Shown here: piece after piece, positions 5,794-13,683 of the stretch
Layout of the letters: every line of letters starts with the position of its first letter
How positions within the stretch are numbered: the first letter of the stretch is position 1
DNA from: Lysinibacillus sp. JNUCC-52
GTDB lineage: Bacteria > Bacillota > Bacilli > Bacillales_A > Planococcaceae
Length of the DNA stretch: 64,000 nt
Assembly (NCBI RefSeq): GCF_015999545.1
Contig: NZ_CP065546.1
Coordinates: forward strand, 4,062,001 to 4,126,000
Direction of reading: 5' to 3'
Notes under the pieces: generated by a model
What the model was told of the DNA's origin: nothing
Databases searched by the model: none
Seen by the model: the letters and a program-made list of their open reading frames with translations, nothing else
Position numbers and translations under genes: made by a program

Positions 5794-8538
5794 ATGTCAG
5801 TTCGTACAACCATGACCTTGACCGATAGAATGACTGGTACTCTTCAAAAGATGATGAAAGCTATGAATAGTACTATCCGAACGATGGAGCAAATGCATAT
5901 ATCATCCAACAGAGCAGGAGATATGCGTAGCCTGCAACGAGCAACGCGCGTTATTCAAAGTGCAAGGGTAGCTTTTGATAGATTAAGTGCTAGTGCAAGA
6001 CTTGCATTTCAAAATGTTGGTGATGTAGGTGATATTTTTAGTGGGACTTCTGGAGGGATATCAGCCGCCACAAGTGGAGTGGATAAGTTTTTTAGTAAAT
6101 TTGTAGGTTTTGCTTCTAATATTTTATCGGTAAAGAATTTAACTGAGGGTTTTAAAAAGTTAGCAAGCGCTTCTGATTCTTATAGTAATACTAATACGCG
6201 AATCGCTAATATTAATGACGGTTCGCAAACACAAGCGGAGTTGCAGAATAAGATTTATAGAGCTTCTCAGCGAAGTTTAAGCTCTTATAATGATATGGCT
6301 ACTACTGTTGCGAAATTAAACGCTGGGGACACTTTTGGTAGCAATGATGAAGCTATCCGATTCAGTGAGCTGATGAATAAATCTTTCGCTGCTTCAGGAG
6401 CTAGTGGTCAAGAAAAGGCTGACAGTATGAAACAAATAACGCAAGCAATGGCTTCTGGAGGATTGCAAGGTGATGAGTTTACATCTATCGCAGAAAAGGC
6501 TCCATTGCTTGCAGATGCAATTGCAGATTCGTTAGGAAAAAGTACAAGTGAACTAAAGCAAATGTCATCTGATGGGGAAATTACAGCGGATATTATTAAA
6601 AATGCATTATTTAATGCTGCTGACGAAATTGAAGATAAATTTAGTAAAACGCCGAAAACATTTTCAGACGCTATGACCGTATTTAAAAACTATGCGCAAA
6701 ACGCATTTGAACCTATATTTAAACGGTTCAGCGAATTTGTTAATTCGGATGCATTTGGAGTTTTAGCAGGTCATGCAATGGTTTTTGTAAATTTGTTTGT
6801 ATTAGGTTTATCGTTAGTGTTTGACATTTTAGAAAGGGTTTATAATGGAATAGTTACATTTGGAGATATGTTACAGAATACTTGGTCTTTGGTTGGGCCA
6901 ATAATTGTAGCAGTAGCAACATCATTGGGTTCATATTTGACGATATTAACTGCGTATAGGGGAGTATTAATGATAGTTGCAGCTTATGAGGCAGTAAGAA
7001 CTTTCGCATTAGGTGTGCTGGCAGCGGCCTCTATGCTAGCTACAGGTGCAACCTTGGCTCAAACATCAGCTGTATGGGGATTAAATACAGCATTACTCGC
7101 CTTCCCTGGAACATGGATTCTAATAGCATTTATTGCTGTTATCGCTTTAGTAGTAACCGCAATGCTGATGTGGGCTGTACAAACTGCAGCTGTATTTGGC
7201 GCAATTGTTGGAGGCGTTTATTGGCTAGGTGCTGTTTTCTATAACGTTTTTATAGGTATATTGAACATAAATATTACCGTTGTTGAATGGCTCGTTAATA
7301 CATGGAATAAGGCTATATTCTTTGTACAACTAGCATGGATTGCCTTAAATCTTATGGTTAGAACTGTATTAGATGCCATAGGAAATAATATAATTAGTGT
7401 AGCTGAATGGATTGCAAATACCTTCAACGCTTTAGTGTACGGTGTACAGATGGCATTTTATACGATGGGTACTATGGTGCTGAAAACGGTTGGTGGAATT
7501 GCAGATGGTATTTTTAATGTCATTAATAATGCATTAGGTGGAATATCTAATCTTATCAACGGTGCAATCGGTGGGGTAAATAAATTTATAGGTTTGCTTA
7601 ATGGTGTGCTGGATACAGATCTTTCCAAGATAGGTACAGTAGATTTAAAATTAAGTAGTGGTGCAACTAACTTTGGGGATACTCTTCAAAATCTTATTAA
7701 AGCACCTACAAAGGCCGACAAGATTACTCTAGAAAGAAAGAACACCGCTGGTGAATATATGAATAGTGTGACTATGCCTACTGCACCAACTAATAGACAA
7801 TTTGAACGTTTAGACTACAAAGACTTAGGTACTGCTTACGATAAAGGTAATGAAATAGGAAAATCTCTTTCACTTGCAGGTAGTGAAAAATTAGGTGTTA
7901 TGGCCGATAAGTTAAAAGGGCTAGCGGGGTCAATGAATAAAGATGATGATAATTCTAATTCATTTCCATCCAGTTTGACAGATGATCTTGTAAAATCAGC
8001 ACCTTCAGAATCAGGTCTTGGAAAAAATGCTGATGATAATCAAAAACTTAACGGTGGAAATATAGATAAAGTTGGGAAGATTGATGACAAAATCGATCTT
8101 GCAGACGAATATCTCGAATTATTTAAAGATATTGCGGAAGGTAAAGCGATTAACAACATTGTTTCGCTAACACCAAATTTACAGGTCCATAATAATTTTG
8201 AAGATACAACTGGTAGTGCAATGGAAAAAATGCTTAATAAATTCGGTGATTTATCCAATGCGAGTGGCAATGTTGCTAAAATAAATGACTATGTATCACA
8301 AGCTTTGAATGTTCCAGTTAGGGATGACGTTGAAGTATCAAATGAAGTGCGAGAAAAAGTTTCTGCGTCATCTTTAGCAAATAACAGTAAAGCTGTAGTG
8401 CAACATATTCAAAGTGAACCGAAGTTTTATTTTACTGGCGATATTCGTGAAAAAGTGGATGTTCATGAAGTCGTAAAGTTTATTACACAAGGTTTGAAAG
8501 ATGAGCAGAATCGTTCGGTAGAGGGGGTATATGGATGA
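5794..8538 (+). CDS. Tail tape measure protein
   Basis: A 914-residue tape measure protein that sets tail length and sits in the tail lumen. The N-terminal 300 residues are helical and contain the conserved tape measure domain (LFNAADEIEDKFSKTPKTFSDAMTVFKNY). Residues about 325-560 hold several hydrophobic segments such as TWILIAFIAVIALVVTAMLM, probably used for membrane passage. The C-terminal part is polar and low in complexity. ATG 5794 with AGGTGA at 5783-5788 is preferred to GTG 5785. At about 1.5 angstrom per residue the tail would be near 135 nm (inference from the usual ratio). It overlaps the next gene by ATGA. Confidence 0.88.
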   Translation: MSVRTTMTLTDRMTGTLQKMMKAMNSTIRTMEQMHISSNRAGDMRSLQRATRVIQSARVAFDRLSASARLAFQNVGDVGDIFSGTSGGISAATSGVDKFFSKFVGFASNILSVKNLTEGFKKLASASDSYSNTNTRIANINDGSQTQAELQNKIYRASQRSLSSYNDMATTVAKLNAGDTFGSNDEAIRFSELMNKSFAASGASGQEKADSMKQITQAMASGGLQGDEFTSIAEKAPLLADAIADSLGKSTSELKQMSSDGEITADIIKNALFNAADEIEDKFSKTPKTFSDAMTVFKNYAQNAFEPIFKRFSEFVNSDAFGVLAGHAMVFVNLFVLGLSLVFDILERVYNGIVTFGDMLQNTWSLVGPIIVAVATSLGSYLTILTAYRGVLMIVAAYEAVRTFALGVLAAASMLATGATLAQTSAVWGLNTALLAFPGTWILIAFIAVIALVVTAMLMWAVQTAAVFGAIVGGVYWLGAVFYNVFIGILNINITVVEWLVNTWNKAIFFVQLAWIALNLMVRTVLDAIGNNIISVAEWIANTFNALVYGVQMAFYTMGTMVLKTVGGIADGIFNVINNALGGISNLINGAIGGVNKFIGLLNGVLDTDLSKIGTVDLKLSSGATNFGDTLQNLIKAPTKADKITLERKNTAGEYMNSVTMPTAPTNRQFERLDYKDLGTAYDKGNEIGKSLSLAGSEKLGVMADKLKGLAGSMNKDDDNSNSFPSSLTDDLVKSAPSESGLGKNADDNQKLNGGNIDKVGKIDDKIDLADEYLELFKDIAEGKAINNIVSLTPNLQVHNNFEDTTGSAMEKMLNKFGDLSNASGNVAKINDYVSQALNVPVRDDVEVSNEVREKVSASSLANNSKAVVQHIQSEPKFYFTGDIREKVDVHEVVKFITQGLKDEQNRSVEGVYG

Positions 8539-9236
8539 TAGGAATCTATCTTAGTGCTAACAATGATAAAGAAGGATTTCGTATTCCGATTAATCCACCA
8601 GAATTATCATTTAAACAGGATGCTGACGGAGAAGAGTTTTCCGTCGCTAAGATAGGTGCTGTGAAAGTACCTAAACCTATGAAATTACCAGAGTTCTCGT
8701 TCTCCTCATATTTTCCGTCGCAGGATACACATTACGCGGAAACACAATTTGTAGAGCCTAAAAAGTATATTGACCAAATAAAAAAGTGGATGGCCGAAGA
8801 AACGGTTATCCGCTTTGTTTATGTAGGTGGTTCATTTTCTGTTAATGACCTGTTTACAATTGAAAGTTTTGAAGTAAAAGATCAATTTGGTACGTCCGAC
8901 GTGGATTATACCATCTCTTTTAAAAAGTATGTGCCGTTTGGATTCAAAAAGATGGAACTTGTTAAAAAGAGTACTACACCAACTGTCTCAGCTAAGAAAA
9001 AGTCAGTGAAGCAAGTAGTGAAAAAGGAAACTCCAAGAGAAAATACTAAGCAAATACCACAGACGTATAGTTTAGTAAAAGGAGATTCACTTTGGAAGAT
9101 AGCACAAAAGTATACTGGAAACGGAGCAAATTATAAAGCATTGCAATCCTTGAACGGGATTAAAGATAGTGAATTAAGGAAGTTGCCAATTGGGTTGAAA
9201 GTAAAAATTCCACCTGAATGGACGGTTAAGAAATGA
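8535..9236 (+). CDS. LysM-containing tail hub protein (XkdP-like)
   Basis: A 233-residue protein. The N-terminal two thirds (RIPINPPELSFKQDADGEEFS ... ESFEVKDQFGTSDVDYTISFKKY) match the baseplate hub/tail component family of PBSX XkdP. The last 45 residues form a LysM domain (YSLVKGDSLWKIAQKYTG ... LPIGLKVKIP), a peptidoglycan-binding module. A lysine-rich linker (about 150-175) joins the two. Such proteins connect tape measure and baseplate and may touch the cell wall during penetration. The start overlaps the tape measure stop (ATGA) with GAGGGGG seven bases upstream. Confidence 0.82.
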   Translation: MIGIYLSANNDKEGFRIPINPPELSFKQDADGEEFSVAKIGAVKVPKPMKLPEFSFSSYFPSQDTHYAETQFVEPKKYIDQIKKWMAEETVIRFVYVGGSFSVNDLFTIESFEVKDQFGTSDVDYTISFKKYVPFGFKKMELVKKSTTPTVSAKKKSVKQVVKKETPRENTKQIPQTYSLVKGDSLWKIAQKYTGNGANYKALQSLNGIKDSELRKLPIGLKVKIPPEWTVKK

Positions 9237-9237
9237 G

Positions 9238-10206
9238 GTGGTAGGTATAGAAGTATTGGTTGATAATCGTGATGGGAATATTTACGAAGTGCCTGTCACT
9301 TCACTTAGCTGGAAGACTGAAAAAACAGGGAAAGCATCGGAGCTTACTGTTAATTTGTTAAATCCTAATCCACTTGAAAATAAAATTGTATCAGGTGCAA
9401 TAGTAAGAGTAATTGATGGAAAACATAAAGTTTTTTATGGCTATTCATTTAAGGCGGGTTTTGGTAAGGATAGCGATTTTAATATTATTGCTTACGATCA
9501 ACTCAAGTATTTAATGTATGAAGATACTTTTGTTATTCCATCGATGTTAGCAGAAAAAGCCATTGAGCGTATTTGCAGTATAGCAAATCTTCAATTAATT
9601 TCTGTAGCGAAAACAGGCTTTACAACGCCTGGAATGGTTGAAGAAGATAAGAAAGCATTAGATGTCATTATGAAATGCATTGATTCGGCTATTGTGGCTA
9701 CAAATCAAAGCTTTGTTTTTATGGATGAGTTTGGCTCGCTAGGATTGCATAATATTAATGATTTAGTTATACCCCCTACAGACTTTTATATAGGGGAAGA
9801 AAGTCTTTTGTACGACTATGATTATTCGGTATCCATTGAGGATTCTTACAATCGAGTAAAACTGGTGTTAGATGATAAAGAGACATCAAAACGTAGAGTA
9901 TTTATTGCGCAGGATAGTAGCAATATCGCTAAATGGGGACAGTTGCAGTATTACAAAAAGGTAGACGAAAATATGACGCCTTCCCAGATTGAAAGTCTGC
10001 TGAATGTATTGCTTACGGTCCATAATACAGAAAAAAAAGAACTGTCATTAAAATGTTTAGGTGATTGGCGAGTGCGCGCAGGAAAGATGGTATTTATCTA
10101 TATAGAGAAATTAAAAATTAAGCAGTTATTTTTGGTGGAAGCATGCACACATGATTGGTCAGCTAAAGTTCATACAATGAGCTTAGAATTGAAGGTGATT
10201 TCATGA
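9238..10206 (+). CDS. Tail hub protein (XkdQ-like, gpD fold)
   Basis: A 322-residue hub protein of the XkdQ/gpD type. The N-terminus (GIEVLVDNRDGNIYEVPVTSLSWKTEKTGKASELTVNLL) and the middle segments (FGYSFKAGFGKDSDFNIIAYDQLKYLMYEDT; NQSFVFMDEFGSLGLHNI) fit the family, which forms the threefold hub at the tail tip. GTG 9238 overlaps the previous stop region closely, but the ribosome site is weak, so the start is uncertain by a few codons. The next gene overlaps by ATGA. Length is normal. Confidence 0.8.
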   Translation: MVGIEVLVDNRDGNIYEVPVTSLSWKTEKTGKASELTVNLLNPNPLENKIVSGAIVRVIDGKHKVFYGYSFKAGFGKDSDFNIIAYDQLKYLMYEDTFVIPSMLAEKAIERICSIANLQLISVAKTGFTTPGMVEEDKKALDVIMKCIDSAIVATNQSFVFMDEFGSLGLHNINDLVIPPTDFYIGEESLLYDYDYSVSIEDSYNRVKLVLDDKETSKRRVFIAQDSSNIAKWGQLQYYKKVDENMTPSQIESLLNVLLTVHNTEKKELSLKCLGDWRVRAGKMVFIYIEKLKIKQLFLVEACTHDWSAKVHTMSLELKVIS

Positions 10207-10658
10207 GTTTACTAGAGTTAATCAAAACGACTGCAATGGCAGCCTTTAATGCGTCCAATCCAGTAAATATTGTCTTGGGGACAGTTATTGGAGCAAAGCC
10301 TTTAAAAATTGAAATACACTCGAAGCTTATTTTAACGGATGAATTTTTACTAGTTGCAGAGCATCTTACTCGACACGAAAGAATAGCGAGTATTCAGTAC
10401 GAACATCCGAAAAGCTACACCAAAAATCAAATTGGTGATGACATTAAACAGACAAGTTCGACATGGCAAAATCAAGGTGAATCGACCGCGGTGCCTTATG
10501 AAAAATATGAAATGAAATACTTAAAGCTCATCTTAGAAGATGGTTTAAAAGAAGGCGATAAAGTAGTGTTGCATAGAGTACAAGGTGGTCAAAAGTATTT
10601 TGTATCAGACAGATATAAGGAGGGTCATGACATATGGCACTACCAACAGAAGCAATAA
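10203..10658 (+). CDS. Baseplate/spike-region protein (XkdR-like, DUF2577)
   Basis: A 151-residue protein with an OB-fold like pattern. MSLLELIKTTAMAAFNASNPVNIVLGTVIGAKPLKIEIHSKLILTDEFLLV is typical of the DUF2577 family (XkdR of PBSX), and LILEDGLKEGDKVVLHRVQGGQKYFVSDRY is the closing segment. It is a small baseplate component next to the spike. It overlaps the previous gene by ATGA and the next one by 25 bases. The exact role in the particle is inferred from the position. Confidence 0.8.
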   Translation: MSLLELIKTTAMAAFNASNPVNIVLGTVIGAKPLKIEIHSKLILTDEFLLVAEHLTRHERIASIQYEHPKSYTKNQIGDDIKQTSSTWQNQGESTAVPYEKYEMKYLKLILEDGLKEGDKVVLHRVQGGQKYFVSDRYKEGHDIWHYQQKQ

Positions 10659-11050
10659 CAATTACCCCTGACATTGAAGTAATGGATGCTGTTGAATTAC
10701 CTACTCGTACGTATCATTTAGATTTCAAACGAGGTTGCTGCAGTGGATTGATAGATGGTCAAAAAGCTATGGAGCAAGCGATATTTAAAGCATTGAATAC
10801 GATTCGCTTTGAACATTTAGTTTATACAAATAATTACGGTTTTCAAAATATGATGGGATTTGATGAATTGTATGTACGTGGTGATTTAGGTAGGCGCATA
10901 CAAGATGCATTGCTGCAAGATGAACGTATTACATCATTAGAAAACTTTAGTCTCGAATTTACATCAAAAGATGATGTGTTAATAACTTTTGTTGCTCGAA
11001 CAATTTATGGCGATGTAAGTCTGTTAAAGGAGGCGATTAGGATTGCTTGA
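10634..11050 (+). CDS. Baseplate wedge protein (XkdS-like, DUF2634, gp25 fold)
   Basis: A 138-residue protein of the XkdS/gp25-like family. It has PTRTYHLDFKRGCCSGLIDGQKAMEQAIFKALNTIRFEHLVYTNNYGFQ, followed by ELYVRGDLGRRIQDALLQDERI and a final strand DVLITFVARTIYGDV. gp25-like proteins form the core of the baseplate wedge and start sheath polymerisation. AGGAGGG at about 10617-10623 precedes the ATG, even though the gene lies in the end of the upstream one. The following J-like gene overlaps by 8 bases, a conserved arrangement. Confidence 0.85.
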   Translation: MALPTEAITITPDIEVMDAVELPTRTYHLDFKRGCCSGLIDGQKAMEQAIFKALNTIRFEHLVYTNNYGFQNMMGFDELYVRGDLGRRIQDALLQDERITSLENFSLEFTSKDDVLITFVARTIYGDVSLLKEAIRIA

Positions 11051-12134
11051 GTACTTAGAGTCGCAATCATTTGATAGTATTTTAGCAGAACTGCTCGATC
11101 GTGTGCGGGGTGACGTCGATAAACGTGAAGGTAGTGTAATATACGATGCACTTGCACCTACAGCATTAAAGTTAGCTGAAACATATTGGGATATGTCCGT
11201 GTTATATCGTCGTACTTTTGCTGCTACAGCAGACGGAGATGATCTTGAAAAACGAGTGAACGAGCATGGAGTCGAACGTAAGAAGGCTGGAAGGGCTATT
11301 CGCCGCGCATTATTTACAGATGGTGAAGGTCAACCTCTTGATGTGTCTACAAATAGCCAATATCGATTAGAGGCAGTTATCTATAATGTAATAGAAAGAT
11401 TAGAGGCAGGGGTATATAAAGTAGAAGCACAAACAGCAGGTGCCGTAGGAAATAAGGATTATGGCGAGATGCTTCCGCTAGAAGCAAACAATAAGCTAGG
11501 TAAAGCTGTATTAGCTGATGTGCTTGTACCAGGTGAAGATGTTGAAACAGATGAGTCATTATATGTAAGGTTTGTAGACCATATCCGCGAAAAAGCATTT
11601 GGTGGTAACCGCGCAGACTATAAGAAAAAAATGAAGGCAATTCAAGGGGTTGGTGGTGTACGGTTACGTCGTACTCCGTTTGGTGGAGGAACAGTAAAAG
11701 CAATTATTATTGATTCTGATTTCAATGCACCGACACCTGAGTTTGTATCCTATGTTCAAGAGATTATAGATCCACTAGAATTTAAAGGCGATGGATATGG
11801 TTCAGCGCCGATCGGTCATGAAGTAACCGTGGAAGGTGTAGGGAAAAACACTATTGAAGTTGAAAGTGAACTCATTTTGAATGGTGCAACGATTGGTCAA
11901 ATTGAAGCACAAGTGAGTGAAACGTTAGAAACGTATTTTGCTGAATTACGTGCCAATTGGTTTAAAGATTTAGATATCAATGTTCGTATTACTCATATCG
12001 AATCTCGACTATTAGAGATTGAAGGCATTGAGGACGTTGCTTCAACGATGTTGAATGGCTTAAGTAATAATATTAACTTAGTTGAAGAAATTCCAGTACT
12101 TTCTAAAGTAACACTGAAGGAAGTGATTATATGA
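11043..12134 (+). CDS. Baseplate J-like wedge protein (XkdT-like)
   Basis: A 363-residue baseplate J family protein (gpJ of P2, gp6 of T4, XkdT of PBSX). It starts at TTG 11043 with AGGAGG upstream. The N-terminal VDKREGSVIYDALAPTALKLAETYW, the middle GEDVETDESLYVRFVDHIREKAFGGNRADYKKKMKAIQGVGGVRLRRTP and the C-terminal ADVNVRITHIESRLLEIEGIED-type segment are diagnostic. It forms the wedge ring that opens when the tail contracts. Length is usual. Overlap with the next gene is ATGA. Confidence 0.9.
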   Translation: MLEYLESQSFDSILAELLDRVRGDVDKREGSVIYDALAPTALKLAETYWDMSVLYRRTFAATADGDDLEKRVNEHGVERKKAGRAIRRALFTDGEGQPLDVSTNSQYRLEAVIYNVIERLEAGVYKVEAQTAGAVGNKDYGEMLPLEANNKLGKAVLADVLVPGEDVETDESLYVRFVDHIREKAFGGNRADYKKKMKAIQGVGGVRLRRTPFGGGTVKAIIIDSDFNAPTPEFVSYVQEIIDPLEFKGDGYGSAPIGHEVTVEGVGKNTIEVESELILNGATIGQIEAQVSETLETYFAELRANWFKDLDINVRITHIESRLLEIEGIEDVASTMLNGLSNNINLVEEIPVLSKVTLKEVII

Positions 12135-12784
12135 CCAATGCTTTTTTAGAGGAGTTACCATTCTATTATCAAAATATAAAAGAGTTTCGTGAGTTGTCCA
12201 ATACAGTTACGCTTAACTGGGATAAACTCGACGAAGCTCTTTTTGGTGTAGATAACGATCAATTTATTTTAACCTCAAGCGAGACAGCTATTGCCATTAG
12301 AGAAAAGGATTTTGGTATTCGTGCAGATTCGAAGAACGAGACATTGAAATTCCGAAAACTACGATTACTAGCTCGAATGCAGGAAAGCGCACCATATGTC
12401 TTAGAGTATTTAACAAAGGCATTGTCAAGATTAATTGGAGAAAATAATCATCAGATTTTATTAGATGTTAATCAATTTGAAATGGAAGTCGCAATAGAAG
12501 TTGAACAAACGGCTTATTATAACGAAGTAGTACGGTTGGTAGAGCGAATCGTACCGTTAAATATTAATTTAATGACAACTATTTTGGCTTTAAAGGAATG
12601 CCTCATTATTGTAGGGGGCACTTATGCATGGCAAATCAATCATAAAATATGTGGTCGTTTTAAAACAGCCAAAACACATGGTGCTTTAGGAAAAGAAGTG
12701 TTAACAGTTTCAAATGAGATTTATAGTTTTATTATAAATAACCGTATTTGTGGTCGATTTAGAGCAGGAGGTGTGAGGAATTGA
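12131..12784 (+). CDS. Tail protein XkdU-like (DUF2313, gpI-like)
   Basis: A 217-residue tail protein. EELPFYYQNIKEFRELSNTV at the N-terminus and the FGIRADSKNETLKFRKLRLLARMQESAPYVLEYLTKALSRLIGENNH segment match the XkdU/YmfQ type, the wedge partner of the J-like protein. The C-terminus carries two related copies of a short motif, HKICGRFKT and NRICGRFRAG, about 35 residues apart, each with one Cys. This end may contact the fibre module. The next gene overlaps by ATGA-like coupling at TTG 12781. Confidence 0.78.
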   Translation: MTNAFLEELPFYYQNIKEFRELSNTVTLNWDKLDEALFGVDNDQFILTSSETAIAIREKDFGIRADSKNETLKFRKLRLLARMQESAPYVLEYLTKALSRLIGENNHQILLDVNQFEMEVAIEVEQTAYYNEVVRLVERIVPLNINLMTTILALKECLIIVGGTYAWQINHKICGRFKTAKTHGALGKEVLTVSNEIYSFIINNRICGRFRAGGVRN

Positions 12785-13089
12785 ACGAAATACAACCATT
12801 AATGATAGATTTAACTCAACAATTTTTAAGTAATCTTACAGTTGGCGCAAAGGTTACGATTGATGGGGTTGTTTATAACAAAGAAATCTATCACACTAGC
12901 ACGAAGGTTGGGCTAAGAAAGTATGTGAAGTTATCGACGGAACAAGGTTTGGTAACACGTGCTGCATTAGTCGATAGTTACGGACGTGAATTGTATGTAA
13001 AAACAATGAACTATCAGAAAGGCTCACAGGGGTATGTTATCGCATTTCCTCTGCAACTTGAAGTGAAGGAAGTGAAAGTAAATGAGTAA
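12781..13089 (+). CDS. Small tail protein of unknown function
   Basis: A 102-residue protein starting at TTG 12781, overlapping the previous stop and preceded by GGAGGTGTGAGG. It is rich in beta strands (LTVGAKVTIDGVVYNKEIYHTSTKVGLRKYVKL) and has no signal peptide. The family is not recognised. Its place between the XkdU-like gene and the fibre genes, with overlaps at both ends, points to a structural part of the baseplate periphery or an adaptor for the fibre. Confidence 0.6.
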   Translation: MNEIQPLMIDLTQQFLSNLTVGAKVTIDGVVYNKEIYHTSTKVGLRKYVKLSTEQGLVTRAALVDSYGRELYVKTMNYQKGSQGYVIAFPLQLEVKEVKVNE

Positions 13090-13681
13090 CTATATGAATG
13101 GTGAAATACCGCTGAATTTTAAGAAAAACCCATACGAACGTACTGAATGGTACGATGACGTAACAGATCCAGTGACAGGAGAGCTCATCGAGGACGGTAC
13201 GCCTTATATGTCTGAGTATGCCAACAATTTTGAATGGGGAATTTATAACGCCTATCGTTTTATGATTGAGATGTATCGACAATTAGAACGTATGCGTATT
13301 CAAATGGAACTAGATGGCCGTGTACCGGGTAATAGTGGAACATTTGCCGATATGCTAGATGGTAGTACAAATAAAATCAATTTAGACACAGCCATGACCG
13401 ATATTATCGAAGCTGTCATTATAGGTACAACTACTTTAAAAGTGGCTAGTGTTGATGGGTTTACACCATTTACGCAAGTCACTATTTTTGATGATGTAGC
13501 AAGTGAGGATGTGGTAATTGCTGCAGTAGGGGTAGACACAATTACGATTTCAGCTCTTACAAATGCATACAAAAAAGGCGCGAAAGTGGCTCGTAGTAAT
13601 GTCTTTATTGATATGGTTAACGCTGAAATGGGTGTTGGGGATTGGCAGACATTTAACGTTGAATTAGTGGAGGTGGTTTAA
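13082..13681 (+). CDS. Baseplate/tail fibre adaptor-like protein
   Basis: A 199-residue protein. The N-terminal half contains a helix with repeated aromatic residues (FEWGIYNAYRFMIEMYRQLERMRIQMEL) that could trimerise; the C-terminal half is strand-rich (IIGTTTLKVASVDGFTPFTQVTIFDD; DTITISALTNAYKKGAKVAR), like short beta repeats in receptor-binding structures. It ends with GDWQTFNVELVEV. I do not recognise a named family. Overlap with the upstream gene and position just before the large fibre gene suggest an adaptor or upper fibre. Confidence 0.6.
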   Translation: MSNYMNGEIPLNFKKNPYERTEWYDDVTDPVTGELIEDGTPYMSEYANNFEWGIYNAYRFMIEMYRQLERMRIQMELDGRVPGNSGTFADMLDGSTNKINLDTAMTDIIEAVIIGTTTLKVASVDGFTPFTQVTIFDDVASEDVVIAAVGVDTITISALTNAYKKGAKVARSNVFIDMVNAEMGVGDWQTFNVELVEVV

Positions 13682-13683
13682 GG